Positions 1 to 5,211 of a stretch of 6,899 bases of DNA are shown in pieces. A program made the translations under genes and the position numbers. Position 1 is the first letter of the stretch. Every line of letters begins with the position of its first letter. The stretch lies in the NCBI GenBank assembly GCA_021372185.1, contig JAJFUY010000319.1, positions 1-6,899 of the forward strand, given 5' to 3'. The notes under the pieces were generated by a model. It was not told the DNA's origin, did not search any database, and saw only the letters and a list, made by a program, of their open reading frames with translations. Source of the DNA: Chlamydiales bacterium. Lineage in GTDB: Bacteria; Chlamydiota; Chlamydiia; Chlamydiales; FEN-1388.

Positions 1-737
1 TGTGAGTCATTTGGATTATTTTGCTTTAAATCCATCCACACTACATCTACAGAGTCATTTTGAAAGAGGCGCATGTTTTTGGTCTGCTGCATCATCTTCA
101 CGGTATTGTCTTTTCCGCTAATAGACCTAAAGGTGTCATCACGAGTTTTATTGGCAGCAAAAGCCTGCACCCAGTCAGCCTTAATGTAAATGGCGCTTAA
201 CAGTACCATTTTTGTTGCAGCTGAGACATCAGATGGGCTTAAAAGGTTTGTGATTCGGCCTTTAGTCATATTGCTTGCCCAAGCATTAATACTCTCGCAG
301 GCATCTTGTGGACGTTTAGAAAAATTTACTTCAAAGGCTTGGGCACCTAGCTTATCTTTTACAGTTTCTAGGTAGTAATCTGTGGGCAAAAAGCCTGTGT
401 CTAATGCAATAGCGCGGGCATTAGTAGCAGAACGCCCAAGTGATGTCTCACATTTTTTGATCTCTTCAATAAAAGCCCTGTCGGCCATCATTGGTAAGCG
501 CAAACACTCAGACATTTCTGATTTTGTGGTTTTATCGTCGCCAAAATAGGCAAGGTCTAAAGCGCTGGCAATGTTATAGGGGGAAATAGTGATGTTGTCA
601 GTAGGAGTGCCAAGAGCTTTAAGAAGGGCAAAGTTAAAGGAATTTCGAGAGGCAACATAGGCATTTTCTTGGTCTGCAGCAAAGCATGAGCCTATTAACA
701 AAAGAGAGCTAAAAAAGATCTGCCCAAGTTTTCTCAT
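1..737 (-). CDS. Secreted serpin-family serine protease inhibitor (3' end outside window)
   Basis: The 245 visible residues read as the N-terminal two thirds of a serpin; the C-terminal part, with the reactive-centre loop, lies beyond the window edge. Residues 1-20 form an export signal (basic MRK, hydrophobic core) ending either at CFA/AD or at a possible lipobox with Cys18. Serpin landmarks follow in the usual order: ISPYNIASAL at 51-60, INAWASNMTKGRITNLL at 150-166, the hallmark LLSAIYIKADW at 179-189 (family form NAIYFKGxW), and VKMMQQ at 213-218. Serpins trap serine or cysteine proteases by a suicide conformational change. The ATG at 737 is preceded by an AAGGA ribosome-binding site, and the gene starts 10 bp after the CPBP protease stop, so it is the third gene of that operon. 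Its target cannot be inferred without the reactive loop. An exported serpin in a bacterium suggests defence against host or predator proteases (inference). Confidence 0.9.
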   Translation of the reverse strand, partial: MRKLGQIFFSSLLLIGSCFAADQENAYVASRNSFNFALLKALGTPTDNITISPYNIASALDLAYFGDDKTTKSEMSECLRLPMMADRAFIEEIKKCETSLGRSATNARAIALDTGFLPTDYYLETVKDKLGAQAFEVNFSKRPQDACESINAWASNMTKGRITNLLSPSDVSAATKMVLLSAIYIKADWVQAFAANKTRDDTFRSISGKDNTVKMMQQTKNMRLFQNDSVDVVWMDLKQNNPNDS

Positions 738-747
738 GTGATTTTCC

Positions 748-1590
748 TTATTTTATTACATAAAACATTATAAAAATTGTCAGCGCATTGAACGTGGCAT
801 GCATAGCTATCGATGTCCATAGCGAGCGCTCGCGCACATAAAATAAGCCTATAAAGTATGAGTAGATAAAAAGTCCAACCATCAATTCAATATTTGTAGC
901 GCCTTGCAGAGCCGAATAATGAAAGAGTGCAAACAGTATAGAGGTTATTATTATAGCAAATCTAGCACCAAAATAGTTCATAAAATAATTTTGGAGAAGG
1001 CCGCGAAAGAGGTATTCTTCTATTAAAGGAATAAGTGTAACAATAGCTACAGCAAAGCTCCAAAAGAGCCATGGGTAGTTTTGAATATTTTTAAGTTGTG
1101 ACAGAGCCACTTGCTCATGTACCGGCAAGACACCAAAACATTCTACTATCATATGAATGCCCTGAACAATCGTCATGACAACAGGATAGGCAATCAGACA
1201 ATAGAGCACTCCCTTTAAAAAAGGTACAATTGAGCGCATACCCCAAATGCGGTCTCGTACTGCTTTGGGAAGGATAAAGTTAAAACCCATCAGCAATAAA
1301 AAGGCACAAAATAGGGCCGCAAGCTGTGAGAAACTATCACTTTCGCGCTGCGAAAACGATGAATGACCATGCGTATCTGTGTAGTGAATAAGCTTTGTTA
1401 CCCATGCTGGTACAAAAGCGCAAGCTGACACAAACAGCAAAAACCCAATAAGAGGGGTCATGAGGGCTATTTTGTCAGATTCTAGTGTCTCTTGAGCCGG
1501 CAGCTCATAGAGCCGCCACTTCCAGATAGCTACAGACATAGAAACAGCAATTAACGCTAATACTACAAAGTATACTAATGAGTCGCTCAT
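748..1590 (-). CDS. CPBP-family intramembrane metalloprotease (Abi/Rce1-like)
   Basis: This 280-residue integral membrane protein has about seven or eight hydrophobic segments. It carries all three CPBP signatures: EEYLFRG at 191-197 (the paired Glu and Arg of motif 1), FALFH at 220-224 (motif 2 His) and HATFN at 264-268 (motif 3 His and Asn). The family is related to the eukaryotic CAAX prenyl protease Rce1, and the glutamates and histidines are expected to form the active site within the membrane. Bacterial members have roles in peptide maturation, bacteriocin immunity and membrane-protein processing; the substrate here is unknown. The ATG at 1590 is preferred over a GTG 12 bases upstream because it overlaps the lipoprotein stop as ATGA, the usual arrangement for translational coupling. 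Its position between a lipoprotein and a secreted serpin suggests a cell-envelope or secretion role (inference). Confidence 0.88.
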   Translation of the reverse strand: MSDSLVYFVVLALIAVSMSVAIWKWRLYELPAQETLESDKIALMTPLIGFLLFVSACAFVPAWVTKLIHYTDTHGHSSFSQRESDSFSQLAALFCAFLLLMGFNFILPKAVRDRIWGMRSIVPFLKGVLYCLIAYPVVMTIVQGIHMIVECFGVLPVHEQVALSQLKNIQNYPWLFWSFAVAIVTLIPLIEEYLFRGLLQNYFMNYFGARFAIIITSILFALFHYSALQGATNIELMVGLFIYSYFIGLFYVRERSLWTSIAMHATFNALTIFIMFYVIK

Positions 1591-2240
1591 TTCTTCACGC
1601 ACACTGTTTCTTCGATCTTCTTGGCTAATTCAAAGGCAAGCCTTGAGCGGATCATCTCTAATGCTGTAGGGTCACCCGCTTCTGCTCTATCTAAAGTAGA
1701 TTGAGATACCATGTGGTTGCTCTTAATAAGTTCCATACGGGCAATTTTTGGCTCTTGGCCTTTCATGTTTACAATCTCTAATCTCATGCTGAGCATGAGC
1801 ACTTTGGCTGTATTGTGGTCAATGTCTGCTACATAAATTGGCTTGATAGTTCCGCGTACGTAAGGCACTACGTTACATTCTACCGTTTCCATAAGCACTA
1901 CAAAGTCTGTACCCTTAAAGCGAGAAAACACTTTTAGGTCACTTGAATTGCTTAAGTCCTTTACAGTCATGCTGCCAAGCTCTTTCATCATCTGAGATAC
2001 TGGCGGGCTAAAGGTTTTACCTGTTCTTTTGAGGCGGTTTCTCACAGCTTTAGAAAGCTCTACCGGAAAGTTACTTACAAGTGGATTTGTAGTCTCATTA
2101 TACACCGGCAGCATAGTGAAAGAGGGTTTTTTGGTGCCATTGTCATAGTACGGGAAAAAATCAGCATAGCGCGGGGCGCAAGCTGTAGCTACAAGTGCTA
2201 TAATTGCCACAAAAACTGTAGAGAGAATCGAGCGTTTCAT
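1587..2240 (-). CDS. Predicted lipoprotein of unknown function
   Basis: This 217-residue protein starts with a typical signal (MKRSIL, then a hydrophobic stretch) ending in VATAC, so Cys21 is the likely lipidated residue; Ala at -3 is a slightly weak lipobox. The mature part begins with a TMLPVYNETTNPL segment, followed by an amphipathic region ELSKAVRNRLKRTGK. This order, a beta-strand ending LPV-x-N and then a helix and a small beta unit, resembles the N-terminal fold of CsgG/LpoB/TolB-N-type envelope lipoproteins. That resemblance is by eye only, and I do not recognise a named family. The ATG at 2240 is chosen over an in-frame TTG at 2252 because GGAG lies 6 bases before it and the signal peptide then starts normally. 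It is the first gene of an operon with the CPBP protease and serpin. Its ribosome-binding site lies in a hairpin. Confidence 0.8.
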   Translation of the reverse strand: MKRSILSTVFVAIIALVATACAPRYADFFPYYDNGTKKPSFTMLPVYNETTNPLVSNFPVELSKAVRNRLKRTGKTFSPPVSQMMKELGSMTVKDLSNSSDLKVFSRFKGTDFVVLMETVECNVVPYVRGTIKPIYVADIDHNTAKVLMLSMRLEIVNMKGQEPKIARMELIKSNHMVSQSTLDRAEAGDPTALEMIRSRLAFELAKKIEETVCVKK

Positions 2241-2246
2241 GAGGAA

Positions 2247-2269
2247 CTCCAATAACTGTATAATTGGAG
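2247..2269 (-). promoter_or_regulatory. Leader hairpin covering the lipoprotein ribosome-binding site
   Basis: On the minus strand CTCCAAT, a 9-nt loop and ATTGGAG form a perfect 7-bp hairpin. The second arm contains the GGAG Shine-Dalgarno sequence of the lipoprotein gene, 6 bases before its ATG at 2240. When folded, the hairpin would hide the ribosome-binding site of the first gene of the operon. It could act as a thermosensor-like or ligand-free translational switch. It could equally be a DNA operator, since it also sits just upstream of the gene. The pairing is seen directly; the function is inferred. Confidence 0.5.
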
Positions 2270-2293
2270 AAACAATAGCAAAAAATCCCCTTT

Positions 2294-2299
2294 ATTATA
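2294..2299 (-). promoter_or_regulatory. Candidate -10 box for the lipoprotein-CPBP-serpin operon
   Basis: The minus strand reads TATAAT, a perfect -10 consensus, about 54 bases before the lipoprotein ATG. A TTGACG box lies only 10 bp upstream (2310-2315), too close for a standard spacer, and nothing like TTGACA sits at 17 bp. The promoter is therefore only partly supported. It lies just after the SRP RNA terminator, a sensible place for a new transcript to begin. Confidence 0.35.
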
Positions 2300-2322
2300 A
2301 GCAGGAAATCGTCAATTGCGGC

Positions 2323-2339
2323 AAAAAAAATGCCGGAGA
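2323..2339 (-). terminator. T-run terminator at the 3' end of the SRP RNA gene
   Basis: On the minus strand the last bases of the SRP RNA closing helix (TCTCCGGC) are followed after two bases by eight T's. The helix pairs perfectly with the 5' end of the RNA and so serves as the stem of a Rho-independent terminator. It ends the SRP transcript before the lipoprotein operon promoter. Confidence 0.6.
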
Positions 2340-2426
2340 TGATTTATGACATGCTCATTGTTCTTAAGGCTGCTATCTTCCGATCCTGACCTGGTTCAAA
2401 CCGAAACATTTCACAAGTTCCCCGGC
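2332..2426 (-). ncRNA. ffs: Signal recognition particle RNA, small bacterial (4.5S) type
   Basis: The minus strand contains the conserved SRP domain IV: ACCAGGTCAGG, an ATC-GGAA-GAT tetraloop helix (GGAA at 2378-2381), and then AGCAGCC. These are the bases that bind the M domain of Ffh. The surrounding helix matches E. coli 4.5S RNA with compensating changes (TCC/GGA becomes ATC/GAT). The ends are defined by an 8-bp closing helix, 5' GCCGGGGA with 3' TCTCCGGC, giving about 95 nt, a normal length for the Alu-less bacterial form. The RNA works with Ffh and FtsY to target nascent membrane and secreted proteins to the translocon. A promoter lies just upstream and a T-run just downstream. Exact 5' and 3' ends are inferred from the pairing. 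Confidence 0.93.
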
Positions 2427-2433
2427 AAAAAAT

Positions 2434-2462
2434 AGTATGTCATAGAGACAGATTAATTGCAA
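2434..2462 (-). promoter_or_regulatory. Promoter of the SRP RNA gene
   Basis: On the minus strand TTGCAA (2457-2462; four of six bases match TTGACA) and CATACT (2434-2439; four of six match TATAAT) are separated by 17 bp. The -10 box ends 7 bases before the predicted RNA start at 2426. The 9-mer ACATACTAT at the -10 box occurs again before the methionine aminopeptidase gene, which supports it as a promoter element. Confidence 0.55.
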
Positions 2463-2514
2463 TCCCGCACTCACCACAACCTCATTAAGGCTATAGAAAA
2501 TAATTTTTGTATTA

Positions 2515-2713
2515 GAGTCCGCAGGACGACTGAGCGAAGCCCACCGTGACCGAAGGGAACGGTGGGAATAGAGTATACCAAAAAAATGGAGCCCGGCTGA
2601 GGGCGATTCAATCGCGTGATTCAGTCGCCCTCAGCCGGGCTCCAGGGAATTGGATACATATTCCCACCGTTCCTTCGGTCACAGTGGGCTTCGCTCAGTC
2701 GTCCTGCGGACTC
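2515..2713. repeat. 199-bp nested imperfect palindrome
   Basis: The outer arms 2515-2570 and 2659-2713 are inverted copies of about 55 bp, differing by one substitution (C at 2545) and one indel (GGG versus GG near 2555). Between them, unpaired spacers of 16 and 14 bp flank a second, perfect hairpin at 2587-2644. Each outer arm can also fold alone: GTCC-gca-GGAC, then GC-gaa-GC, then CCCACCGT pairing with ACGGTGGG across 11 bases. No target-site duplication is evident at the edges, and there is no room for a transposase. It lies between the nucleotidyltransferase gene and the SRP promoter, so as RNA it could stop or insulate read-through in either direction. It resembles a REP-type or MITE-like element. 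The sequence shows the structure; mobility and role are inference. Confidence 0.85.
2587..2644. repeat. Perfect 20-bp-arm hairpin in the core of the palindrome
   Basis: The arms 2587-2606 and 2625-2644 are exact reverse complements of 20 bp with an 18-nt loop. The loop can pair further through AATC (2610-2613) and GATT (2618-2621). The arm ends GAGCC and GGCGA, and the string TTCAGTCGCC at the start of the right arm, recur in the separate hairpin at 6445-6493 while the middle of the stem differs. That makes the two members of one family. Confidence 0.85.
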
Positions 2714-2793
2714 CAGGACACCTACTTTTTGATATTAGTGACTTGTCACCCTATGACTCCAGCAAACTCCGCTATCTCGCTTGGACCACAATC

Positions 2794-3315
2794 CTAAAGG
2801 CTCTTTAAAAACTGCTGAAGTTTTGCTAGGTGATTTTCTTTTCGCGCCCATTCAGTTATATTATTAGTATCAATTACGTGGTTTTTAGCTACAAGACGCG
2901 CCTGTTCCAGCGATTGAGCATCTCCCCAATAAAAAAAAGAAGCAAGACGATCTTTGACACAATCTGTAGGCGTTAAAAGTTGCAAAACTCCGGATGGTGT
3001 TGTTAATGTTTCAAATTGACGAATCGATTCATTGCCAATAGCGATAGGGGGATTTACAAAATCAATAAGGTATGGGCATGTGTCATGTTTAAAACAACGT
3101 CCTATTCGCTTAAATCCTAGAGCTAGCAAAGGTTTCTCTACTCTTTTCAAGTCCTCGTATGTTACAAAATCAAGGTCGTAGGATTGATAACGATTTTCGC
3201 TGTATATTGATACACATGCCCCACCCACCAATACTGCTTCGATGCCTCTTTTTTTCAAAGTTTCGTAGATAAGAAAAGCAAGCGATTTAAGATCAATCTT
3301 GGAAAAATCCATCAT
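2794..3315 (-). CDS. Nucleotidyltransferase-fold protein, possible toxin of a two-gene module
   Basis: This 173-residue protein has the pattern of minimal DNA polymerase beta-type nucleotidyltransferases. A GG pair lies at 31-32 inside VLVGGACVSIY, a metal-binding DLD at 47-49 after an R-x-x-S-Y stretch, and a candidate third acidic residue at Asp85 (YLIDF). The C-terminal helical part LLTPTDCVKDRLASFFYWGD resembles the helical region of AbiEii/DUF6036-like nucleotidyltransferases. Such proteins transfer a nucleotide to RNA or protein; some are toxins of type IV or MNT-type toxin-antitoxin systems, others have no known substrate. Its ATG overlaps the stop of the winged-helix gene as ATGA, so the two are translated together from one autoregulated promoter. 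The substrate and toxicity are unknown. The fold assignment is reasonably secure; the toxin role is inference. Confidence 0.72.
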   Translation of the reverse strand: MMDFSKIDLKSLAFLIYETLKKRGIEAVLVGGACVSIYSENRYQSYDLDFVTYEDLKRVEKPLLALGFKRIGRCFKHDTCPYLIDFVNPPIAIGNESIRQFETLTTPSGVLQLLTPTDCVKDRLASFFYWGDAQSLEQARLVAKNHVIDTNNITEWARKENHLAKLQQFLKSL

Positions 3316-3647
3316 AAAGGCTTTCCAGTTTTACGGGGTCGTTTTCGTTTCGTTGATTGGTAGTAGGTTTCTTGTATTGTTGTAGGCAGAAAGTCGTAGG
3401 CTTTTTGTGCAAGATTTTGGATCTCCTCAAGGAAAGGGTAGCGAGGATTCCAGATGAAAACGCGCGTCCGACCCTCTAAAAAGCTTGCCAGTAAACCACC
3501 TGATTCTAATTTTTTTAGGGTCTTTTGGATTGGATCAAGAGCTGTTCCTAAAGTCCGGCTAAGCTCAGAAGCATTTGCCTTAGAGTGGAGTTTGAGATAG
3601 ATTATTATTTTTTCAACGTTCTTGTTTGCAAAAAGGTATTCAAGCAT
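3312..3647 (-). CDS. Winged helix-turn-helix DNA-binding protein, partner of the nucleotidyltransferase
   Basis: This 111-residue protein carries an ArsR/MarR-like winged helix. Helix-turn-helix residues lie at about 24-50 (ANASELSRTLG, then a recognition helix around DPIQKTLKKLESGG). A wing follows at about 52-68 (LLASFLEGRTRVFIWNP). It continues NPRYPFLEEI, a form common in winged-helix proteins that sit next to or are fused to minimal nucleotidyltransferases. The C-terminus is strongly basic (KRKRPRKTGK, 100-109). A good AGGTGA ribosome-binding site lies 3 bases before the ATG. The gene overlaps the downstream nucleotidyltransferase by ATGA and is preceded by a palindromic operator within its promoter. 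It is therefore probably the repressor, and possibly the antitoxin, of the pair (inference). Confidence 0.72.
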   Translation of the reverse strand: MLEYLFANKNVEKIIIYLKLHSKANASELSRTLGTALDPIQKTLKKLESGGLLASFLEGRTRVFIWNPRYPFLEEIQNLAQKAYDFLPTTIQETYYQSTKRKRPRKTGKPL

Positions 3648-3652
3648 AAGTC

Positions 3653-3697
3653 ACCTATTTAATATGTTATATAACCTATCATATAGGTAGATGTCGA
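3653..3697 (-). promoter_or_regulatory. Promoter and palindromic operator of the winged-helix/nucleotidyltransferase operon
   Basis: On the minus strand TCGACA (3692-3697; five of six bases match the -35 consensus) and TATATA (3668-3673; four of six match -10) are 18 bp apart. The spacer holds the inverted repeat ACCTAT-cat-ATAGGT at 3674-3688. A third ACCTAT at 3653-3658 overlaps the ribosome-binding site, 21 bp (two helical turns) from its twin. A protein bound here would block RNA polymerase; the winged-helix product just downstream is the obvious candidate. Sites are seen directly, the binding protein is inferred. Confidence 0.5.
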
Positions 3698-3735
3698 GCA
3701 ATTTTTAATAGTGAGCCTATTTTGCCATCCTTCAT

Positions 3736-3760
3736 ATCCTGCCGCCGTAGGCGATCCTGC
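3736..3760. repeat. Small GCC-GTA-GGC hairpin flanked by 7-bp direct repeats
   Basis: ATCCTGC at 3736-3742 and at 3754-3760 flanks the 11-bp hairpin CGCC-GTA-GGCG (3743-3753). The hairpin has the same GTA loop and GCC/GGC neck as the first hairpin of the repeats at 6283 and 6364, but without the TATTATTAGCCC part. It lies between the methionine aminopeptidase stop and the winged-helix promoter. It may be a remnant of that repeat family or chance. Confidence 0.4.
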
Positions 3761-3786
3761 TTATCTTGTTATTTTTCTAAGTGGAT

Positions 3787-4668
3787 CTATCGAGTGGTGA
3801 TGAATACTTGGCCGTCGTCGTCGACGAGGACTGAGTTTTCTGCTTGGGCAACGCGTGATCCTTTTGCTTCTACTAAGGGCCCATAGCCGCAGATGGCGCC
3901 AAGTCTTTCTAGCTGCTTTAAGCCGCTTTTGGCATTTTGTACCTCCATCATGTCGTGGAGAGAAAAGGGTAGACCCTGAAAGTCTTTAATTTTTGCAATT
4001 AGCTCACGCTCGAGATCACTCGATAGGGGCTTTCTTTTTAAAAAAGAAAAGATAGTAGCCTCCCCTTCTTCTACAATTTGGCCTCTGCCGTTTGTGGCAA
4101 AGGGCTCTATTGCAAAAGTCATGCCCGGACGAATCACATTTTTTGATTGATCATCACAGTTTGGGATTGAGGGAGATGTATGAATTTGATAGTGCCCCAG
4201 ACCATGTCCACAAAGGTTACGAACTGGCTTAAAGCCAAATGAACAGATTGTTTTGTCAATAATCTTACCAATTTCTCGTATAGGCAGGCCCACTTTGATG
4301 ATGCCTTCCGCGGCTAAAAGTGCACTTTCGGCGGCTTCAACGAGCTTTTCAAATTTCCCTGATAAATCCACTGTCACCGCGCAGTCGCCAATAGCGCCAT
4401 TGTACGAGACACCAATATCAAGCTTTACCACCTGATCTAAAAAGATAATATCTTGTTCTGGCTGCGGTAAAAAGTGCGCGGCTATGTCATCTAACGCAAT
4501 TTGGGGCGGGAAAGCAGGTTTGGCACCCACTTCGGCTATCTTTTGCTTAATTTTGATGATCACCTCGTTATACGAGGCGCCCTTTACAATGAGTGACTTG
4601 CCATAGGCTCGCACAATGCCGGCAAGGTTGCCTGCTTGTATAAAATCTTGTTTATATTGCTTGTTCAT
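3787..4668 (-). CDS. map: Methionine aminopeptidase, type II (archaeal/eukaryotic class)
   Basis: This 293-residue M24 metallopeptidase removes the initiator methionine from new proteins. All five metal ligands are visible: Asp84 (KLDIG), Asp95 (IGDCAVTV), His155 (CGHGLGHY), Glu188 (FAIEPF) and Glu277 (VAQAEN). The substrate-binding His65 lies in PAFPPQIALDDIAAH and His163 in YQIHTSPSIPN. The PAFP-IAAH segment, the GHGLG-IH-IPN block and the extra helical stretch at about 205-265 identify type II, whose archaeal members are about 295 residues; most bacteria carry type I of about 250-265. The ATG at 4668 gives this standard length, whereas an upstream TTG would add 20 unmatched residues running into the divergent Nudix gene. 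No clear ribosome-binding site precedes the ATG, so the message may be nearly leaderless. Confidence 0.93.
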   Translation of the reverse strand: MNKQYKQDFIQAGNLAGIVRAYGKSLIVKGASYNEVIIKIKQKIAEVGAKPAFPPQIALDDIAAHFLPQPEQDIIFLDQVVKLDIGVSYNGAIGDCAVTVDLSGKFEKLVEAAESALLAAEGIIKVGLPIREIGKIIDKTICSFGFKPVRNLCGHGLGHYQIHTSPSIPNCDDQSKNVIRPGMTFAIEPFATNGRGQIVEEGEATIFSFLKRKPLSSDLERELIAKIKDFQGLPFSLHDMMEVQNAKSGLKQLERLGAICGYGPLVEAKGSRVAQAENSVLVDDDGQVFITTR

Positions 4669-4678
4669 AAGTGATGGT

Positions 4679-4687
4679 ATAGTATGT
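4679..4687 (-). promoter_or_regulatory. Candidate -10 element of the methionine aminopeptidase gene
   Basis: The minus strand reads ACATACTAT here, identical to the 9-mer at the -10 box of the SRP RNA promoter (2432-2440), and ends 10 bases before the ATG at 4668. If it is the -10 box the transcript would have only a few untranslated bases. No good -35 box is seen. It lies in the 51-bp gap shared with the divergent Nudix gene, where TATAGAT at 4699-4705 is a possible plus-strand -10 box. Confidence 0.35.
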
Positions 4688-4719
4688 TTGGTCAAGATTA
4701 TAGATGAGTTTGACCTTTG

Positions 4720-5211
4720 ATGCGACAATTTACTGCTACTGTTTTTATTTTACATGAAGCTCGTGCCCTGTTACTTTTTCACAAAAAACATCAAACCTGG
4801 ATGCCTCCTGGCGGCCATATTGAGCCTAATGAAACACCTGCGGAAGCCGCTCGCCGTGAAGTATTAGAAGAAACAGGTTTAGAGATTATGTTTGTTGGCC
4901 AAGAAAATATCTGGTTTGACGAGCTCCCTCCTATTACCCATAGCATTGAACGACCACACCACATGCTACTTGAATATATACCGGCAGTTGGGGTAGAACC
5001 AGCTCATGAACATATTGATTTTTGCTATGTCGCACGGCCAACATCATCTTTACAACCATGTGAAAGACAAGAAATTCGCTGGTTTACATTGGAACAGATT
5101 GAGAGTTTACCGCCAGCAAGCATATTCCCTGACGTACAAAAAACCCTTATACACCTGTTAGCACATGAAAAAAGCCATTTTTGTAGCGGCCACAGGCCAG
5201 CATGTAGGTAA
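4720..5211 (+). CDS. Nudix hydrolase
   Basis: This 163-residue protein contains a complete Nudix box at 32-54, fitting G-x5-E-x7-R-E-U-x-E-E-x-G-U, with Arg46, Glu47, Glu50 and Glu51 as the catalytic metal-binding core. Nudix enzymes cleave nucleoside diphosphates linked to another group, for example oxidised nucleotides, sugar nucleotides or dinucleotide polyphosphates; the substrate cannot be told from sequence. Residues 1-30 give the expected first strands (TATVFI, ALLLFH, then WMPPGG), and RQEIRWFTLEQIESLP at 116-131 is the usual C-terminal strand and helix of the fold. The ATG at 4720 is preferred to an adjacent TTG. The last 15 codons overlap the start of the BioD-like gene by 47 bp in another frame, so the two are probably co-transcribed. 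No clear ribosome-binding site is visible. Confidence 0.92.
   Translation: MRQFTATVFILHEARALLLFHKKHQTWMPPGGHIEPNETPAEAARREVLEETGLEIMFVGQENIWFDELPPITHSIERPHHMLLEYIPAVGVEPAHEHIDFCYVARPTSSLQPCERQEIRWFTLEQIESLPPASIFPDVQKTLIHLLAHEKSHFCSGHRPACR

Noticed and set aside
190..375. Plus-strand 61-codon frame
   Set aside because: It is antisense to the serpin coding region, which has convincing family motifs.
2515..2713. Insertion sequence with terminal inverted repeats
   Set aside because: Only 88 bp lie between the long arms, mostly another hairpin; there is no transposase and no target-site duplication at the edges.
2749..2761. GTGAC-AA-GTCAC-like inverted repeat after the nucleotidyltransferase gene
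   Set aside because: The stem is 5 bp with a two-base loop and no T-run, too weak to call a terminator.
2546..2797. Open reading frame of 83 codons on the plus strand
   Set aside because: It runs through the 199-bp palindrome and its composition follows the inverted repeat; there is no ribosome-binding site and no recognisable protein.
4253..4435. Plus-strand 60-codon frame
   Set aside because: It is antisense to the methionine aminopeptidase gene.
4669..4728. N-terminal extension of the methionine aminopeptidase from a TTG at 4728
   Set aside because: The extra 20 residues match nothing in the family, run into the divergent Nudix coding sequence, and start on TTG without a ribosome-binding site.
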